Part shown: one piece after another, positions 1 to 10,093 of the stretch
How the letters are laid out: every line of letters begins with the position of its first letter
How positions within the stretch are numbered: the stretch's first letter is position 1
Assembly (NCBI RefSeq): GCF_000613845.1
Contig: NZ_BAJT01000008.1
Location: forward strand, 1 to 64,000
Origin: Asaia astilbis JCM 15831
GTDB taxonomy: Bacteria > Pseudomonadota > Alphaproteobacteria > Acetobacterales > Acetobacteraceae
Direction: 5' to 3'
Length of the DNA: 64,000 nucleotides
Translations under genes and position numbers: made by a program
Notes under the pieces: model-generated
What the model saw: only the letters and a program-made list of their open reading frames with translations
Told to the model about the DNA's origin: nothing
Databases searched by the model: none

Positions 1-1320
1 GGCGGTGGCGCAGCGTTTCGCCGGGCTTGGCAGGGGCCGGAAGCCGTCCTCTGCGTCGCAACTCGGGGGCAATCAGCGTTGCGTAATCATCGAGCGTTTC
101 CGAGCTGTGATACTGACGCAGATTGATGCCATCGATCCCGTCTTCATCGAGCCAGGTCTCGAGCGCATCGACAATTTGTTCAGGCGTGCCAACGGCAAAG
201 AACCGTCCTTCATCAAAGCTTGCAATCTGTTCCAGCGCGGCGCCCACGGTCTGCTCCGTGCCGAAGCGACGGCCCATATTGCCGAGGCTGCGCCCGCTTT
301 GTTCCAGAGCCTGACCGATCGTGATCGAGGGGTCGAATTGTCTCAGATCGAGCTCCGACTGAGCATGAACGAGCGCGCCTTCGACACTGTAATAAGCGCG
401 ATACCGGGCGAGTTTGGCCTGAGCTTCTTCCTCGGTTCGTCCCACAATCAATCCGGCCATGACGTAGAATTTCAGCTCGGCAGGATCACGACCATGCGCT
501 GCCGCTGCGTCTCGTGTCCGCGCTATGTGAGACCGGACTTCTTCCTGCGTGCGCCCGCCGATGAAAACCGCTTCGGCATGGCGGGCCGCCGTCTGCAATC
601 CGCGCGCGGAGCCGGTCGCCTGAAACAGGACGGGTGTGCGTTGGGGGGTGGGCTGAACGAGATGCGGCCCTTCGACGCGGAAATGCGTCCCCTCATGGTT
701 GATGTGCCGCACCCGGGCCGGATCGGTGAAGCGGTCTGAGTCTCGGTCCTGAATGATGGCGTCTTCGTGCCAGCTCCCTTCCCAAAGCTTGTAGAGCACG
801 TCGAGATATTCATCGGCGCGGTCATAGCGGCTGTCATGTTCGAGCTCGCCATCGAGGCCGAAATTACGGGCCGCGTTGGGCAGATAGGAGGTGACGACAT
901 TCCACCCCACGCGCCCGTTTGTCAGCAGGTCGAGCGTGCTCATCCGGCGCGCAAAAGCGAAGGGAGGCTCGTAGGTGGTCGAAAAAGTCGCCGCAAAACC
1001 GAGCGTCTCGGTCACGGCGGCCATCGCCGGGATCAGCGAAAGAGGATCGAGATTGGGTATTTGCAGACCCAGACGCAGTGACGCGTCGAGGCCACCGAAA
1101 CGGTCATAGATCCCGATCACGTCGGCCAGAAAAATAGCGTCGATCCCGGCATCTTCGGCCCGTCGGGCCAGATCCAGCCAGAAGCCCATTTCACCGAAAC
1201 GATGGCGGGTATTGCCTTCCTCGCGCCACATGCCGTGCACGATATGGCTCACACAGGCCATCTCGAAGAGGTTCACGTGGAGTGTTTTTTTGCGGCTGTC
1301 GGGCGCGAGGAGAGGGTCAT
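1..1320 (-). CDS. LLM-class flavin-dependent monooxygenase (NtaA/SnaA/DszA type), frameshifted near start, cut by left edge
   Basis: Reading the minus strand gives a long open frame that starts VNLFEMACVSHIVHGMW, continues through GIDAIFLADVIGIYD and RMSTLDLLTNGRVGWNVVTS, and runs off the window within a few residues of the usual C-terminus. These are hallmarks of the FMNH2-dependent NtaA/SnaA/DszA monooxygenases, which use reduced flavin from a partner reductase. The only well-placed ATG (1318-1320) overlaps the stop of the upstream acyl-CoA-dehydrogenase-like gene by 4 bp (ATGA), as in coupled operon genes, but that frame stops after 15 codons. One extra A in the A7 run at about 1287-1293 (minus strand) would join MTLSSRPTAAKK to TLHVNLF. 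The alternative is a GTG start at VNLF. The pairing with an SfnB-like protein suggests organosulfur scavenging; the substrate is inferred only. Confidence 0.8.
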
Positions 1321-2510
1321 GCGGCTTGGTCCGTGTGGCGGGCCTCGGCCAGGCGGCGCAGTCCATCGCGATACGGCGTCCACAGACGGGTACCGTTCAG
1401 CGCGACATCGCCAAGTTCGCGCTGACGCTGGGCGGCGGGATTATGCGAGGCGAGCGTGCGGGCATTGCGCCAATGGCGGTCGAGATCCAGTGATTCCGAG
1501 GTGGCGGAGGCGCCTCCGACTTCGAAGAGCGTCGTTGCGGCTTCGAGTGTCTGTTGGGTAATGATCTGCTGCGCCTTGAAGATCTCCTCCTGCGCGCTTT
1601 CGATGGCGTCGTCGTCATGCGCTCCTGAGAGGAAGAGCGGCTCAATGGTCTCGAGCGCTCTTGCCCCCTGATCGGCCAGAACCGCTGTGGAATAGGCGAG
1701 GGACGACAGACGTCCGACGACGGTCTGAACAATCGGATCGTGTCTCTGGCTGACTTTCCCCGGGACGCCGAAGACTCGCTCACGCGGACGGACGAAGCTC
1801 AGCGCATCCTGCAGCACGGCTTGGGCAATCCCGGCCAGGGTCGTGTTATGGAATTGCTGGTAATAGGCCCCGAGGAAAGGCTGGCTCGGCGGGGTATCTC
1901 CGGGTGCACGCTCCACGATCTGTTCGGGTGAGAGGGCGACCTGCTCGAAGAGTGTCGTGCCGCTTCCGGTCAGGCGTTGGCCGAAACCATCCCAATCGTC
2001 CAGCCGTGTGACACCCGGCGCAGTGGCGGGAACGAGAACCCGAACCCGGTCGCTCCCGAAAATTGCCCAGACGATGATCCAGTCAGCATAGAGCGTCCCG
2101 GTGGAATAATATTTCCGCCCGTTTAGGACGAGTCCTTGAGCGCCTTGTGTCACTTCGGTGGTGACGCTCGTTTCATTGGCACGTTCCGCCATGGCGGCAC
2201 CAAATACCGAGCCCTCGCGGATGAGCTTTTCCCAGCGAGCGGCCTCCGGCAGTCGCGCGCGCAGCGTTTCGACGAAAGCAAAATGAGCCCGGAAAATCTG
2301 CGGGATATTCGAGTCTGCGCTGGCCAGATTGCGTAGCAGGCGGAAGGCTTCCGTAAGACCGAGCCCGAGCCCCCCGGATTTTTGATCGAGCCGTAACCGG
2401 CCGAACCCGGCTCTGGCGAGACCCGAAACAGCCTCATGAGGAAGGCGTCTCTCGCGGTCGCGAAGCGCGGCGTCACGCGCAATTATGCTAAACGATTCTG
2501 TGAAATCCAT
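1317..2510 (-). CDS. SfnB/DszC-like acyl-CoA dehydrogenase-family flavoprotein
   Basis: About 397 aa with the acyl-CoA dehydrogenase fold: an N-terminal helical part (LPHEAVSGLARAGFGRLRL), a central beta domain with GRKYYSTGTLYADWIIVWA, and a C-terminal helical part (GGASATSESLDLDRHWRNAR). This is the pattern of the SfnB/DszC branch, which acts as flavin-dependent monooxygenases or desulfurisation oxygenases rather than fatty-acid dehydrogenases. It overlaps the downstream LLM monooxygenase by 4 bp, so the two are almost certainly co-transcribed. I chose the ATG at 2510 (MDFTESF) because the family starts close to this point; ATGs at 2525 and 2540 are in frame. The gene diverges from a MocR regulator across a short AT-rich region with an inverted repeat. 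Substrate unknown; sulfones, sulfonates or related sulfur compounds are the likely class. Confidence 0.82.
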   Translation of the reverse strand: MDFTESFSIIARDAALRDRERRLPHEAVSGLARAGFGRLRLDQKSGGLGLGLTEAFRLLRNLASADSNIPQIFRAHFAFVETLRARLPEAARWEKLIREGSVFGAAMAERANETSVTTEVTQGAQGLVLNGRKYYSTGTLYADWIIVWAIFGSDRVRVLVPATAPGVTRLDDWDGFGQRLTGSGTTLFEQVALSPEQIVERAPGDTPPSQPFLGAYYQQFHNTTLAGIAQAVLQDALSFVRPRERVFGVPGKVSQRHDPIVQTVVGRLSSLAYSTAVLADQGARALETIEPLFLSGAHDDDAIESAQEEIFKAQQIITQQTLEAATTLFEVGGASATSESLDLDRHWRNARTLASHNPAAQRQRELGDVALNGTRLWTPYRDGLRRLAEARHTDQAA

Positions 2511-2564
2511 GAGTCTAATTTCCATGAAGATTATGGACACAAGACGATTTCACATCGTCCGACT

Positions 2565-2637
2565 GTTGTTATTTTTTTATAACAGAACCATTGCGCTGAT
2601 GTGTCAACAAAGAATGTCGTTGATTATAAATAACAAC
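2565..2637. promoter_or_regulatory. Inverted repeat in the divergent monooxygenase/MocR promoter region
   Basis: GTTGTTATTT at 2565-2574 is matched by its exact reverse complement AAATAACAAC at 2628-2637. The region between is AT-rich, including a shorter ATTTTTTTATAAC element directly after the first arm. It lies between divergently transcribed genes and is a plausible operator for the adjacent MocR protein. No binding data; inference from position and symmetry. Confidence 0.4.
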
Positions 2638-2778
2638 GAAAAATTATAGTTTAATACGGTCATGCGTCCCAACTGCTCTCGGCGTCTCCCGACCGTGCTG
2701 TTGGGTTAGGCAGTTTCCGGCTTTGCTGAGCAGGTCTAGAAGGAGCGGAGCATTCTGCGACGGGAAGAGGGAAGCGAT

Positions 2779-4182
2779 ATGGCGGGCGAGGCATATCTCG
2801 AAGGGTGGAAAGCCGCGATCAGTCGCGATACCGGCGCGCTTTATCTCGCAATTGTCGAGGCCATTGCTCATTCCATCCGCAAGGGAGAGGTGCAGGAAGG
2901 CGAGAAGCTTCCCCCGCAACGGGTGATTGCCGCCCGGCTGGGGACAAATCTGAGCACCGTGACCCGAGCGATTGCCGAAGCGCAGAAGCGTGGTCTGCTC
3001 GACGCAACGATTGGGCGCGGTACCTTCGTCAAGCTCAATGCCGGTGAGGGATCCTGGCGTCAGACCAGCGCGAGCGTCATCGACCTGACGATGAATTCCC
3101 CTCCCATGCCGCGCGATCCCGGCCTGCAGGAAATGATCCAGGGCGAGATCGCCTCCATCTTTCGTCAGCAGGACGCGCAATCGCTCATGTCTTACCGCGT
3201 GACCGGCGGGACGCAGCAGGATCGTCTTCTTGGTCTGCAATGGCTCATGCCGGTTCTGGGCAGAAGACGCGCGAGCGAGGTGCTGATCGTGCCCGGAGCT
3301 CAGGTGGCGCTGTCTGCGATCATGAGTTCTCTGGTGCGGCCGGGCGAGGCGATTGTGACCGATCAGCTCACTTATCCCGGCATGCGCGCGATCGCCGCAC
3401 AGTTTGGATATGTTCTGCTCGGCGTGGATCAGGATCAGGAGGGAATGATCCCCGAAGCGCTGGACGAGATTTGTGCCCGACATCGCCCGAGAGTGCTGTA
3501 CTGCACGCCGACCCTGCAGAACCCGACCACAGCGACCTGGTCTGTCGCGCGACGCGAGGCCATTCTGGCCATCGCGCGTCGCCATCAGATCCAGGTGGTT
3601 GAGGACGATCCTTATAGTCTGTTGCTTAAAACACCGCCGCCCACACTCGCCATGCTGGACCCGACACGGGTGATTTACGTCGCGACCCTGTCAAAGGTGC
3701 TGAGCCCCGGCTTGCGCACGGCCTATATCGTGCTGCCCGGAGCAGAAATGACCCGGCGGATTACGTCGGGGATACGGGCGATCTGTCTGGCCAAGGCAGG
3801 CATTCTCGACGCGTTGGTGTCACGCTGGATCGATACGGGTCTTGCGCAGCAATGTCTGCGGGATATTCGGGAGGAATTGACGCAGCGCCATCTCGTCTTG
3901 CGCCAGATCATGGGCGCAAGAGTGCCGGACAGCACTCCCAGCCCCCATGTCTGGCTGTCTTTGCCCGAATGGTGGAGCAGCGCCGATTTTGTGGCTTTCG
4001 CCCGCAAACAGGGTCTGGCTCTCGTACCGAGCTCAGTCTTCGCTGTCAGCGGCGACCCTCCAGCGGCGATCAGAATGGCATTGGGGAGTGCCCCCGATGT
4101 GACGGAGCTGAAGGACTCACTTATCAATCTGCGCTCTGTGCTCGATTACAGACCGGCAGAGGGATTTTCCGACATTGTCTGA
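2779..4182 (+). CDS. MocR-family (GntR HTH plus aminotransferase domain) transcriptional regulator
   Basis: 467 aa. Residues about 20-85 form a GntR winged helix (EGEKLPPQRVIAARLGTNLSTVTRAI, then GRGTFVKL). The rest is a fold-type I aminotransferase domain with the PLP-site features LQNPTTATW, VEDDPYSLL and the Schiff-base lysine K306 in TLSKVLSPGLRTAY. MocR proteins bind PLP or an amino-compound ligand and usually regulate a divergent neighbour, here the flavin monooxygenase pair. The ATG at 2779 follows a purine-rich stretch (GAAGAGGGAAG). All core PLP residues appear present, so effector sensing through an aldimine is likely. The effector cannot be named from sequence. Confidence 0.9.
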   Translation: MAGEAYLEGWKAAISRDTGALYLAIVEAIAHSIRKGEVQEGEKLPPQRVIAARLGTNLSTVTRAIAEAQKRGLLDATIGRGTFVKLNAGEGSWRQTSASVIDLTMNSPPMPRDPGLQEMIQGEIASIFRQQDAQSLMSYRVTGGTQQDRLLGLQWLMPVLGRRRASEVLIVPGAQVALSAIMSSLVRPGEAIVTDQLTYPGMRAIAAQFGYVLLGVDQDQEGMIPEALDEICARHRPRVLYCTPTLQNPTTATWSVARREAILAIARRHQIQVVEDDPYSLLLKTPPPTLAMLDPTRVIYVATLSKVLSPGLRTAYIVLPGAEMTRRITSGIRAICLAKAGILDALVSRWIDTGLAQQCLRDIREELTQRHLVLRQIMGARVPDSTPSPHVWLSLPEWWSSADFVAFARKQGLALVPSSVFAVSGDPPAAIRMALGSAPDVTELKDSLINLRSVLDYRPAEGFSDIV

Positions 4183-4580
4183 AGGCGGAAGCATCGCGCC
4201 TCTGCAGGAGCGGTTAAAGCTCGGCACGTCAGCGAGAAACGCATGAGGATATCATTCACGAAAACGAGAGGAGAAATCGAAGCCAGAACAAGGGATTAGA
4301 GGGGGGAACCCTTATTGTATGGTCTGAATAAATAAATTGTATGGCATAATATCTCAATTTCTGGGCGATCTTCTGATTATGAACTCATTGTATGGTTATT
4401 TATCCCAGACAATTTCTTGCAGTTTCGATCAAGACTTACCATAAAAGGCTCATAGTCCTTCCATGGCTCGATGAGAGGTCTGTTATCTGGCTTCGCGAGC
4501 GATTGGGCGGCACTGTATTTTTGATAGGGGCGAAGCGGCTTTTCGCGAGGCCGCTGATGCTTCTCTAACGGAGAGTCAGA
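4183..4580. other. Intergenic region with three ATTGTATGG direct repeats
   Basis: No credible gene. The nonamer ATTGTATGG occurs three times on the plus strand, at 4314-4322, 4336-4344 and 4387-4395, in an AT-rich stretch (about 4310-4420) upstream of the small membrane-protein gene. The spacing is 22 and 51 bp. These could be regulator half-sites or part of a promoter; no family assignment is possible. Confidence 0.4.
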
Positions 4581-4817
4581 ATGAACGCAGAACTCGCCAG
4601 CCTGTCTTCGGCAGCGCAGGAACAAGCGGCACAGCGACGTTTGCGTTATCGCATGATCGCAATGGTTGTGGGCGTCCTGATGTTCCATGTCTGTCTGGCC
4701 TGGGCAGTCGCCGGAACGTCGATCGATCTGGATGACCATTTTCACACGAATTACTGGGCTCTTGGGGGCACCCTGTTCTGGGCAATGTACGCTGTCTACA
4801 ATATGAGCGTCTCCTGA
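4581..4817 (+). CDS. Small membrane protein of unknown function
   Basis: 78 aa. A charged N-terminal stretch (residues 1-27, ending AQRRLRYR) is followed by a hydrophobic segment MIAMVVGVLMFHVCLAWAVAG (about 28-48). A polar loop (TSIDLDDHFHTNY) and a second hydrophobic segment WALGGTLFWAMYAVYNM (about 59-75) complete the protein. This predicts a two-helix inner-membrane protein. The ATG is preceded by a good ribosome site (TAACGGAGAG). I do not recognise the family. It ends 7 bp from the stop of the convergent decayed treY, so the two are probably not functionally linked. Confidence 0.6.
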   Translation: MNAELASLSSAAQEQAAQRRLRYRMIAMVVGVLMFHVCLAWAVAGTSIDLDDHFHTNYWALGGTLFWAMYAVYNMSVS

Positions 4818-4824
4818 AAGAAGC

Positions 4825-7411
4825 TCAGCCCGTTCGGATCAGGATATCGAACGGGATCGTCCCGTTCAGATGAGCGAGTGAGAACGGGCTTCCTTCGACC
4901 GAGATGTTTTTATGGACGAGGCTCTTCCACGATCCAAAAGCGGAGAGCGTCGTTTCCGTCCATCCCAAATGGGTTGTGATGAGGGCATCGTCTGGTGCCA
5001 GGCTCAGCGTCAAACGGGGCGCGACGATCAGACAGGAGCCGTTGAGGCTCCTCCGCTCGAAGGCCACCACATGCTCTGCAAGAGGGCCTTGAGTCTTGCA
5101 GGGAACATAACGCCCGGCGTCGAACAATTCGGGGTTGGACAGACGGAACGTCAACACGCGCTCAATCAGCGCCTGTCTGCCGCGCCCTGATTTCCAGTCA
5201 CCAATGCTCTCCAGAATGGATTGCCGTGCTTCAGAGTGCTCGCCCTTCGTTGAGTGCTGAGCGGCTGGGTCGAAAATCCTCCTTGCGTCTTGTTGAGAGA
5301 GATCCGGGGCACCTGGCTGGTCATCCACAAGAGCGCCTGTGCCAGGCTGTTCAACGCCGCAGCGTTGTCGAGGCGCGTGACATAGGCAGAAAGATCGCTC
5401 TGGAGCGGGCCCGTGATGAATTTTCCGGCAAAGCCGAGACAGGCCGCCTCATAGCTTTCGTCCGGACTGGCCCAGTTCGTGTGCTGATCAGCATCGCGCA
5501 ATGCGCTGAGAAGAGACCTGTTGAAGCGTTCAGCGTAGCCGGTCCTACCGCTCTCCTCGAGCGACCAGGAAGCAATCAGGCTTTGGAAAATGCGATACGC
5601 ATCAGCCGAAACAGGTGAAGGCCCGTGCGATGTGATCGTCAGGAACGTTCTTGTCTGCTCTAGCCATTGCTGTGCCTTGAGAGGCCATTCCGCTTCGGGC
5701 TCGCTGAGCACCATGAGGCGGCCCCGCTCGGTCTCCCCCCACTCCGTATCCGGCGTAGCGATGCGGAGAAGCGCCTGCGGATGGGTGGCCTGACGCGCTT
5801 CATTCGACTTGTGAAAATCAGCAATCCCTGCCGAGAAGCGACCGGGGTGACCTCCAGTCCCGTTATGCGACAGAAGGCGGCTGTACCGCGCGAGGGCCGT
5901 TTCCGCTTCTTCGGCGAGCTGCGTGGTCAGGCTCTCGAAGCGTTCCAAAATATTCTGTCGCTCGGGCGTGTCGATGCGTGCGTCGGCCAGATACTGACAG
6001 ATACGGCCCATGGCGGCGAGTTGGTCACCCCTCAAAAGAGGCTGGGCGGCAAGGTGGGCCCGGTCGATGGCACGGAAATCGGCACCTGAATCGCCACCAT
6101 CGGCAAAATAGCTGCGCGTCACCGGAAACACGGCCAGAATGGCACGCAGCGCCGGATCGAGATCGCGATCGGCCGCCCTCCCATTCGATTTGAAGTCGGA
6201 TGCGAGCAAAGTCCTGAGAGTCTCAAATTCCTTAGCGAACCGCGTATCGAGCGCCTCCAGTCGCGTGGCACGCTCGATTTCCCCAAACGTAGCCTGTCCG
6301 AGGCTAGACCAAAGGGCCGAAACTGGCGCCTCACCGTCCGGATGGTGCAGCACAAGGCTGACCTGCTCCAGAAAGTCATGCCCCGTCGTGCCTGTAACTG
6401 GCCATTCGAGCGGCAGAATCTCGTCCTGCGCGAGAGACTTCTCAATGAAGAGAGGCGCCTGACTTTGAAGGTGGGAAGGCCGCTCGCGTCGCAGAGAGTC
6501 GAGTTTGGCCCGCATACGGGTGCAATATTCAGCAGGCCGTGTCAGGCGATCGATCCTGTCGACCTGCGTCCCGTCGATCAGTCCCTCGCGATAAAGCTCG
6601 AAGATAAAACCATGCACATCGTCAAAGACCGGACGACGGTCCATCTTCAGGGTGACCAGAGCAGACGCACCGGAATGGTCCAGTCGCCTTCGATGAGCTG
6701 ATAATGCTGTGCAGCGAGAAAGGTCTCGAGATGTGACCGTCCCTCCGTTGTTCCGGGGTCCAGAAGCGTTACGTCAGGAGCAATCGAGGCACGGTCTGTC
6801 GCAGATGACTCACAATTTGAATCGGTCTGCGGAGGGGAGGGGCAATTCAGCTCTCCCCAAAGCGCCTCTTCGCTCTCAGATGAAACGGGGTAACGTTGGT
6901 CGCCATAGCGAATTTCTACATGACCGGTCTCGTCGAGACCGAGCTTGAGGGCGCCACAACGGATGGCGGCATCAAGCGGGCTTGTGAGAACGGGCAGGAG
7001 GACCTTCTCGGACTGGCCCGGCGTGGCGGCGCTCCAGACGATATCGAAATATTGGGCATAGGCACTGCGTTTTCCCTGCCGCAAAACGTTCCTCCACCAG
7101 CCATTTCCGGGACTGATGTTCATGGCGTCAGGCGCGACAGTGAGGATCAGCCCCATTCTCTCTTGTCTGAGGGCGTGCACAAAACGACGCAGCCCGTCCA
7201 AACCGCCGAGATCAGGATCGATATGGGTGAAATCGACGATGCCTCGGCTTTTGTGAGAGTCGGAAGCAGATGGCAGAAGGGAGGACGCGATGACATGGCT
7301 GATGCCCAGCTTCCTCAGGTGAGGAATATAAGGAATTGCCTGATCCAGAGTGAAGCCGCGGTGAAACTGCAAGCGAAGCGTGGCTGACAGGGGGAGGGGA
7401 TTCATGCGCAA
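4825..7411 (-). pseudogene. treY: Degenerate, twice-frameshifted maltooligosyl trehalose synthase (TreY-like)
   Basis: Three consecutive minus-strand frames (7411 to about 6650, 6644 to about 5315, then to 4825) align in order with TreY, the GH13 enzyme that converts the reducing end of maltodextrins to a trehalosyl unit. Landmarks are LRLQFHRGFTLDQAIPYIPHL, LGISHVIAS, NGWWRNVL, IEKSLAQDEILPLEWP followed by TGTTGHDFLEQ, and the C-terminal RQALIERVLTFRLSNPELF. The breaks are at about 6650-6690 and at the GG run near 5315; in the second, one extra base restores TSPGAPDL. Catalytic motifs are also eroded: the usual VPNHM is APDAM, GLRIDHIDGL is GTQVDRIDRL, and HDTKR is DFHKS. No treZ is nearby. 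Loss of active-site residues argues for real decay rather than sequence error alone. Confidence 0.8.
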
Positions 7412-7585
7412 AACTCCAGACCGGCGGCAGGACTGCCAGAGGGAGTTTTTTCTAGAGCGCAGCGTGCTTCAGGGCCATAGCAAGGTCGGTCCGTTTTCAT
7501 GATCCTGCCTGCATTGTGATCGAAGGAGTTTTACGTGGATCGAGGGACGTAAGGGCTTGTGCTGCTTGTGTCGAAGCCGCCCGGA

Positions 7586-8044
7586 TCAGACCGGCATGTC
7601 CCTGTTATTCGCGATGGCTTCCATCGAGAGATAGGAGGTCACGGTGTCGAGTTCGACCTTGCTGATCAGAGTCTGATAAATGCCATCGAAGGCATTCATG
7701 TCCTTGGCGACAATCTTGAGCATGTAGTCGTAATCGCCCGCCAGGCGGTGAAAATCGACAATGTGCGGAATCGAGAGCACGGCCTCACGGAACTGGCTCA
7801 GCCAGTCATGGGAGTGAAAGCGCGTACGCACCATCACAAAGACGGTCACGCCCAACCCCACAGCCTCGTGCGAGAGGCGCAGCGTTTCGCCAAGAATGAC
7901 ACCATTGGCCCGGAGGATCGTCAGGCGTCTCCAGCAGGCGTTCTGGGAGAGCCCGACCTTGTCTGCCAGCTCGCGCTGCGAAAGCGAGGCATCGTTTTGC
8001 AGAGCACGGAGAATGGCTTTATCGATATGATCCATAAAATTCAT
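7586..8044 (-). CDS. Lrp/AsnC-family transcriptional regulator
   Basis: 152 aa. The N-terminal HTH reads DKAILRALQNDASLSQRELADKVGLSQNACWRRLTILRANGVI (about residues 7-50), followed by a RAM/AsnC ligand-binding domain with HDWLSQFREAVLSIPHIVDFHRLAGDYDYMLKIVAKDMNAFD. Members bind amino acids and form octamers that bend DNA. It is divergent from the class V aminotransferase gene at 8155 with about 110 bp between, so it probably controls that gene in response to an amino acid. Confidence 0.92.
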   Translation of the reverse strand: MNFMDHIDKAILRALQNDASLSQRELADKVGLSQNACWRRLTILRANGVILGETLRLSHEAVGLGVTVFVMVRTRFHSHDWLSQFREAVLSIPHIVDFHRLAGDYDYMLKIVAKDMNAFDGIYQTLISKVELDTVTSYLSMEAIANNRDMPV

Positions 8045-8154
8045 AAAAACAGATCACATGATAGAACGATAGCACATTTTGTGCAGGAAATAGGAGAAGT
8101 TTTCCCAGATTGATCGCTCTATCCTGATGTCAGCATCACGAGGAGACGCATACG

Positions 8155-9611
8155 ATGATCGATCCTGATACCTGTCTGGCCGATTTTGCCCGTACTCTGG
8201 GCGGACCCGGGGGGATCGAGGCGCTTCGTAAGGGGGTCATCGGGGAGGGCGTGCCCGTATCCGGGCCCTTTGGCGATCACCCTCTGCTCTACGCCGATTA
8301 TGTCGCGTCAGGGCGGGCTCTACAGCAGATCGAGAGCTTCATGCTCACTCAGGTTCTGCCCTATTACGCCAATAGCCATACTCAGGCTTCTTTTTGCGGA
8401 CGGATGATGACGCGACTGCGTGCGTCAGCACGCGCGCAGATCGCAAGGCTTTGTCAGGCTCCGGCTGGGTACAGCGTTGTTTTCACAGGGTCAGGGGCGA
8501 CAGCCGGGATCAACAGGCTGGTCAGCCTCATGGGCGTTACGAAGGCGGTTGAAGACGGTCAGACACCGCTTGTCGTCATCGGGCCGTATGAACATCATTC
8601 CAACATTCTGCCCTGGCGCGAGAGCGGTGCAGAAATCATCGAGATCGACGAGGGGCCAGAAGGCGGACCCGATCTCGCGATGCTGGAGCGCGTGCTGAAC
8701 GAGGTCGAGCCGGGCCGACTGGTCGTCGGGGCGTTCTCGGCTGCGTCCAACGTCACCGGCATTCTGAGTGATGTCGATGCAGTTTCCCGCCTGCTCAATG
8801 CCCATGGGGCGCGCTCGGTATGGGATTATGCCGGGGGCGGTCCCTATCTCGCCATCGAAATGGCAGCTGGCACACCAGAGCAGAAAGACGCTGTTGTGAT
8901 CTCGTCGCACAAGTTTCTGGGTGGTCCCGGAGCATCGGGTGTGATGATCGTGCGCGACGCCGCGGTCGCCATTACCCGACCCAGCCAGCCGGGCGGCGGT
9001 ACCGTGCGCTTTGTCTCGCCCTGGGGACATGATTATTCTGATCGTCTGAGTGATCGTGAAGAAGCCGGCACACCCAATGTCGTTGGCGATATACGGGCGG
9101 CGCTGGTTTTTCTGGTTAAAGAGGCGATCGGGCAGGACTTCATGGATCAGCGCCATGCAACGCTGCGTCAGCGTGCGCTTTCTGCGTGGCGGGACGTGCC
9201 TGAAATCGACCTGATCGGTGCGTCCGGCAAGAGTCCGGCTTTGCCGATATTTTCCATGCGTATTCGCGATCGCCAGCGCGGCGGCTATCTGCACCAGCAG
9301 CTCTTCACCCGTCTGCTTTCCGATTGCTATGGCATTCAGGCGCGTGGCGGATGTGCGTGCGCAGGGCCTTACGCCCATCGTCTGCTCTCGATCGACGCGC
9401 CCGCTTCGGCCCTGATGCGTCAGGCGATCCTCTCAGGCAATGAGATCGAAAAGCCGGGATGGACGCGGCTCAATTTCAGCGTTCTCATGGATGACGAAAA
9501 AGTCGGACGGGTGATCGACGCCGTCTCGACCTTGCGCGTCAGCCTTACCCGATGGCCGATTTCTACCGTTGCGATGAACAGACGGCGCGCTTCGAGGCTC
9601 TCTCGGCCTGA
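8155..9611 (+). CDS. Class V (cysteine desulfurase-like) PLP-dependent aminotransferase, C-terminal frameshift
   Basis: The open frame has the class V aminotransferase layout: N-terminal LLYADYVASGRAL, VVFTGSGATAGINRLVSLMG, YEHHSNILPWRESGAEIIEI, the aspartate site VWDYAGGGPY, and the PLP lysine in VISSHKFLGGPGASG. Near the C-terminus there is GGCACAGPYAHRLL, resembling the mobile Cys loop of SufS-like enzymes, then GWTRLNFSVLMDDEKV. Around 9534 one missing base (TTGCGC where TTGGCGC would fit) sends the frame into a nonsense extension antisense to crcB, to 10086. Restoring it gives ARQPYPMADFYRCDEQ and a stop at 9609-9611, 7 bp before the convergent crcB stop. It may act as an amino-acid lyase, desulfurase or transaminase. 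The divergent Lrp regulator fits amino-acid metabolism. Confidence 0.82.
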
Positions 9612-9618
9612 GGCGTCG

Positions 9619-10053
9619 TTAGGCGTCCTCTTCTGTCTCGTTCTGCGCGATCTGAAAGGCGCCTGCATTGAGTTTCGATGCCGCCTGATGGCCGAGCGAG
9701 ACAGCGCCAAGGCAAAGAAGAGCCGAGAGCGCGATATTCAGCGCCGCCCGTCCCCACGCATCCGCCCGAAGCAGATCGAGCGTTTGCAGGCTGAAGGACG
9801 AGAAGGTGGTGTACCCGCCGCAGATGCCGACCATCACGAACAGGCGTGTATTCTCCGAAACCGGAAAGCGCCCGTGAGCAAGGGTCAGCGTGCCGAAGAA
9901 CCCGATGACGAAAGATCCCAGCGTGTTGATGGCCAGGATCGTGCCCCACGGCATGGTGCGGCTGTAAGGCGCGGTCGCGACAGTCACGAGATAGCGCGCC
10001 AGAGTGCCCAGGGCGCCGCCGAGCATGACGACAAGACAGGTAGCAAAAGACAT
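9619..10053 (-). CDS. crcB: CrcB/Fluc fluoride channel
   Basis: 144 aa from ATG 10053 (MSFATCLVVMLGGALGTLARY). Four hydrophobic segments and the signature sequences GGALGTLARYLV, GTILAINTLGSFVIGFFGTL and GICGGYTTFSSFSLQT identify the Fluc/CrcB family, small dual-topology dimeric fluoride exporters. Longer in-frame extensions up to 10164 overlap the upstream levanase gene and look like noise. The gene follows the GH32 gene on the same strand with about 40 bp between, so it may be read from the same transcript. No crcB-type fluoride riboswitch is visible in that gap. Confidence 0.93.
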   Translation of the reverse strand: MSFATCLVVMLGGALGTLARYLVTVATAPYSRTMPWGTILAINTLGSFVIGFFGTLTLAHGRFPVSENTRLFVMVGICGGYTTFSSFSLQTLDLLRADAWGRAALNIALSALLCLGAVSLGHQAASKLNAGAFQIAQNETEEDA

Positions 10054-10093
10054 CGAAAGAGGGCACTCCAGCCGGTTCAGAGATAGTCCGGAC

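Noticed and set aside
2644-3585. 313-aa minus-strand frame within the MocR gene
   Set aside because: Shadow frame of a clear MocR gene, rich in His/Arg as expected for antisense of GC-rich coding DNA.
9612-10086. C-terminal extension of the class V aminotransferase frame
   Set aside because: It runs antisense through crcB with no family resemblance; the conserved C-terminus continues in another frame and stops at 9611.
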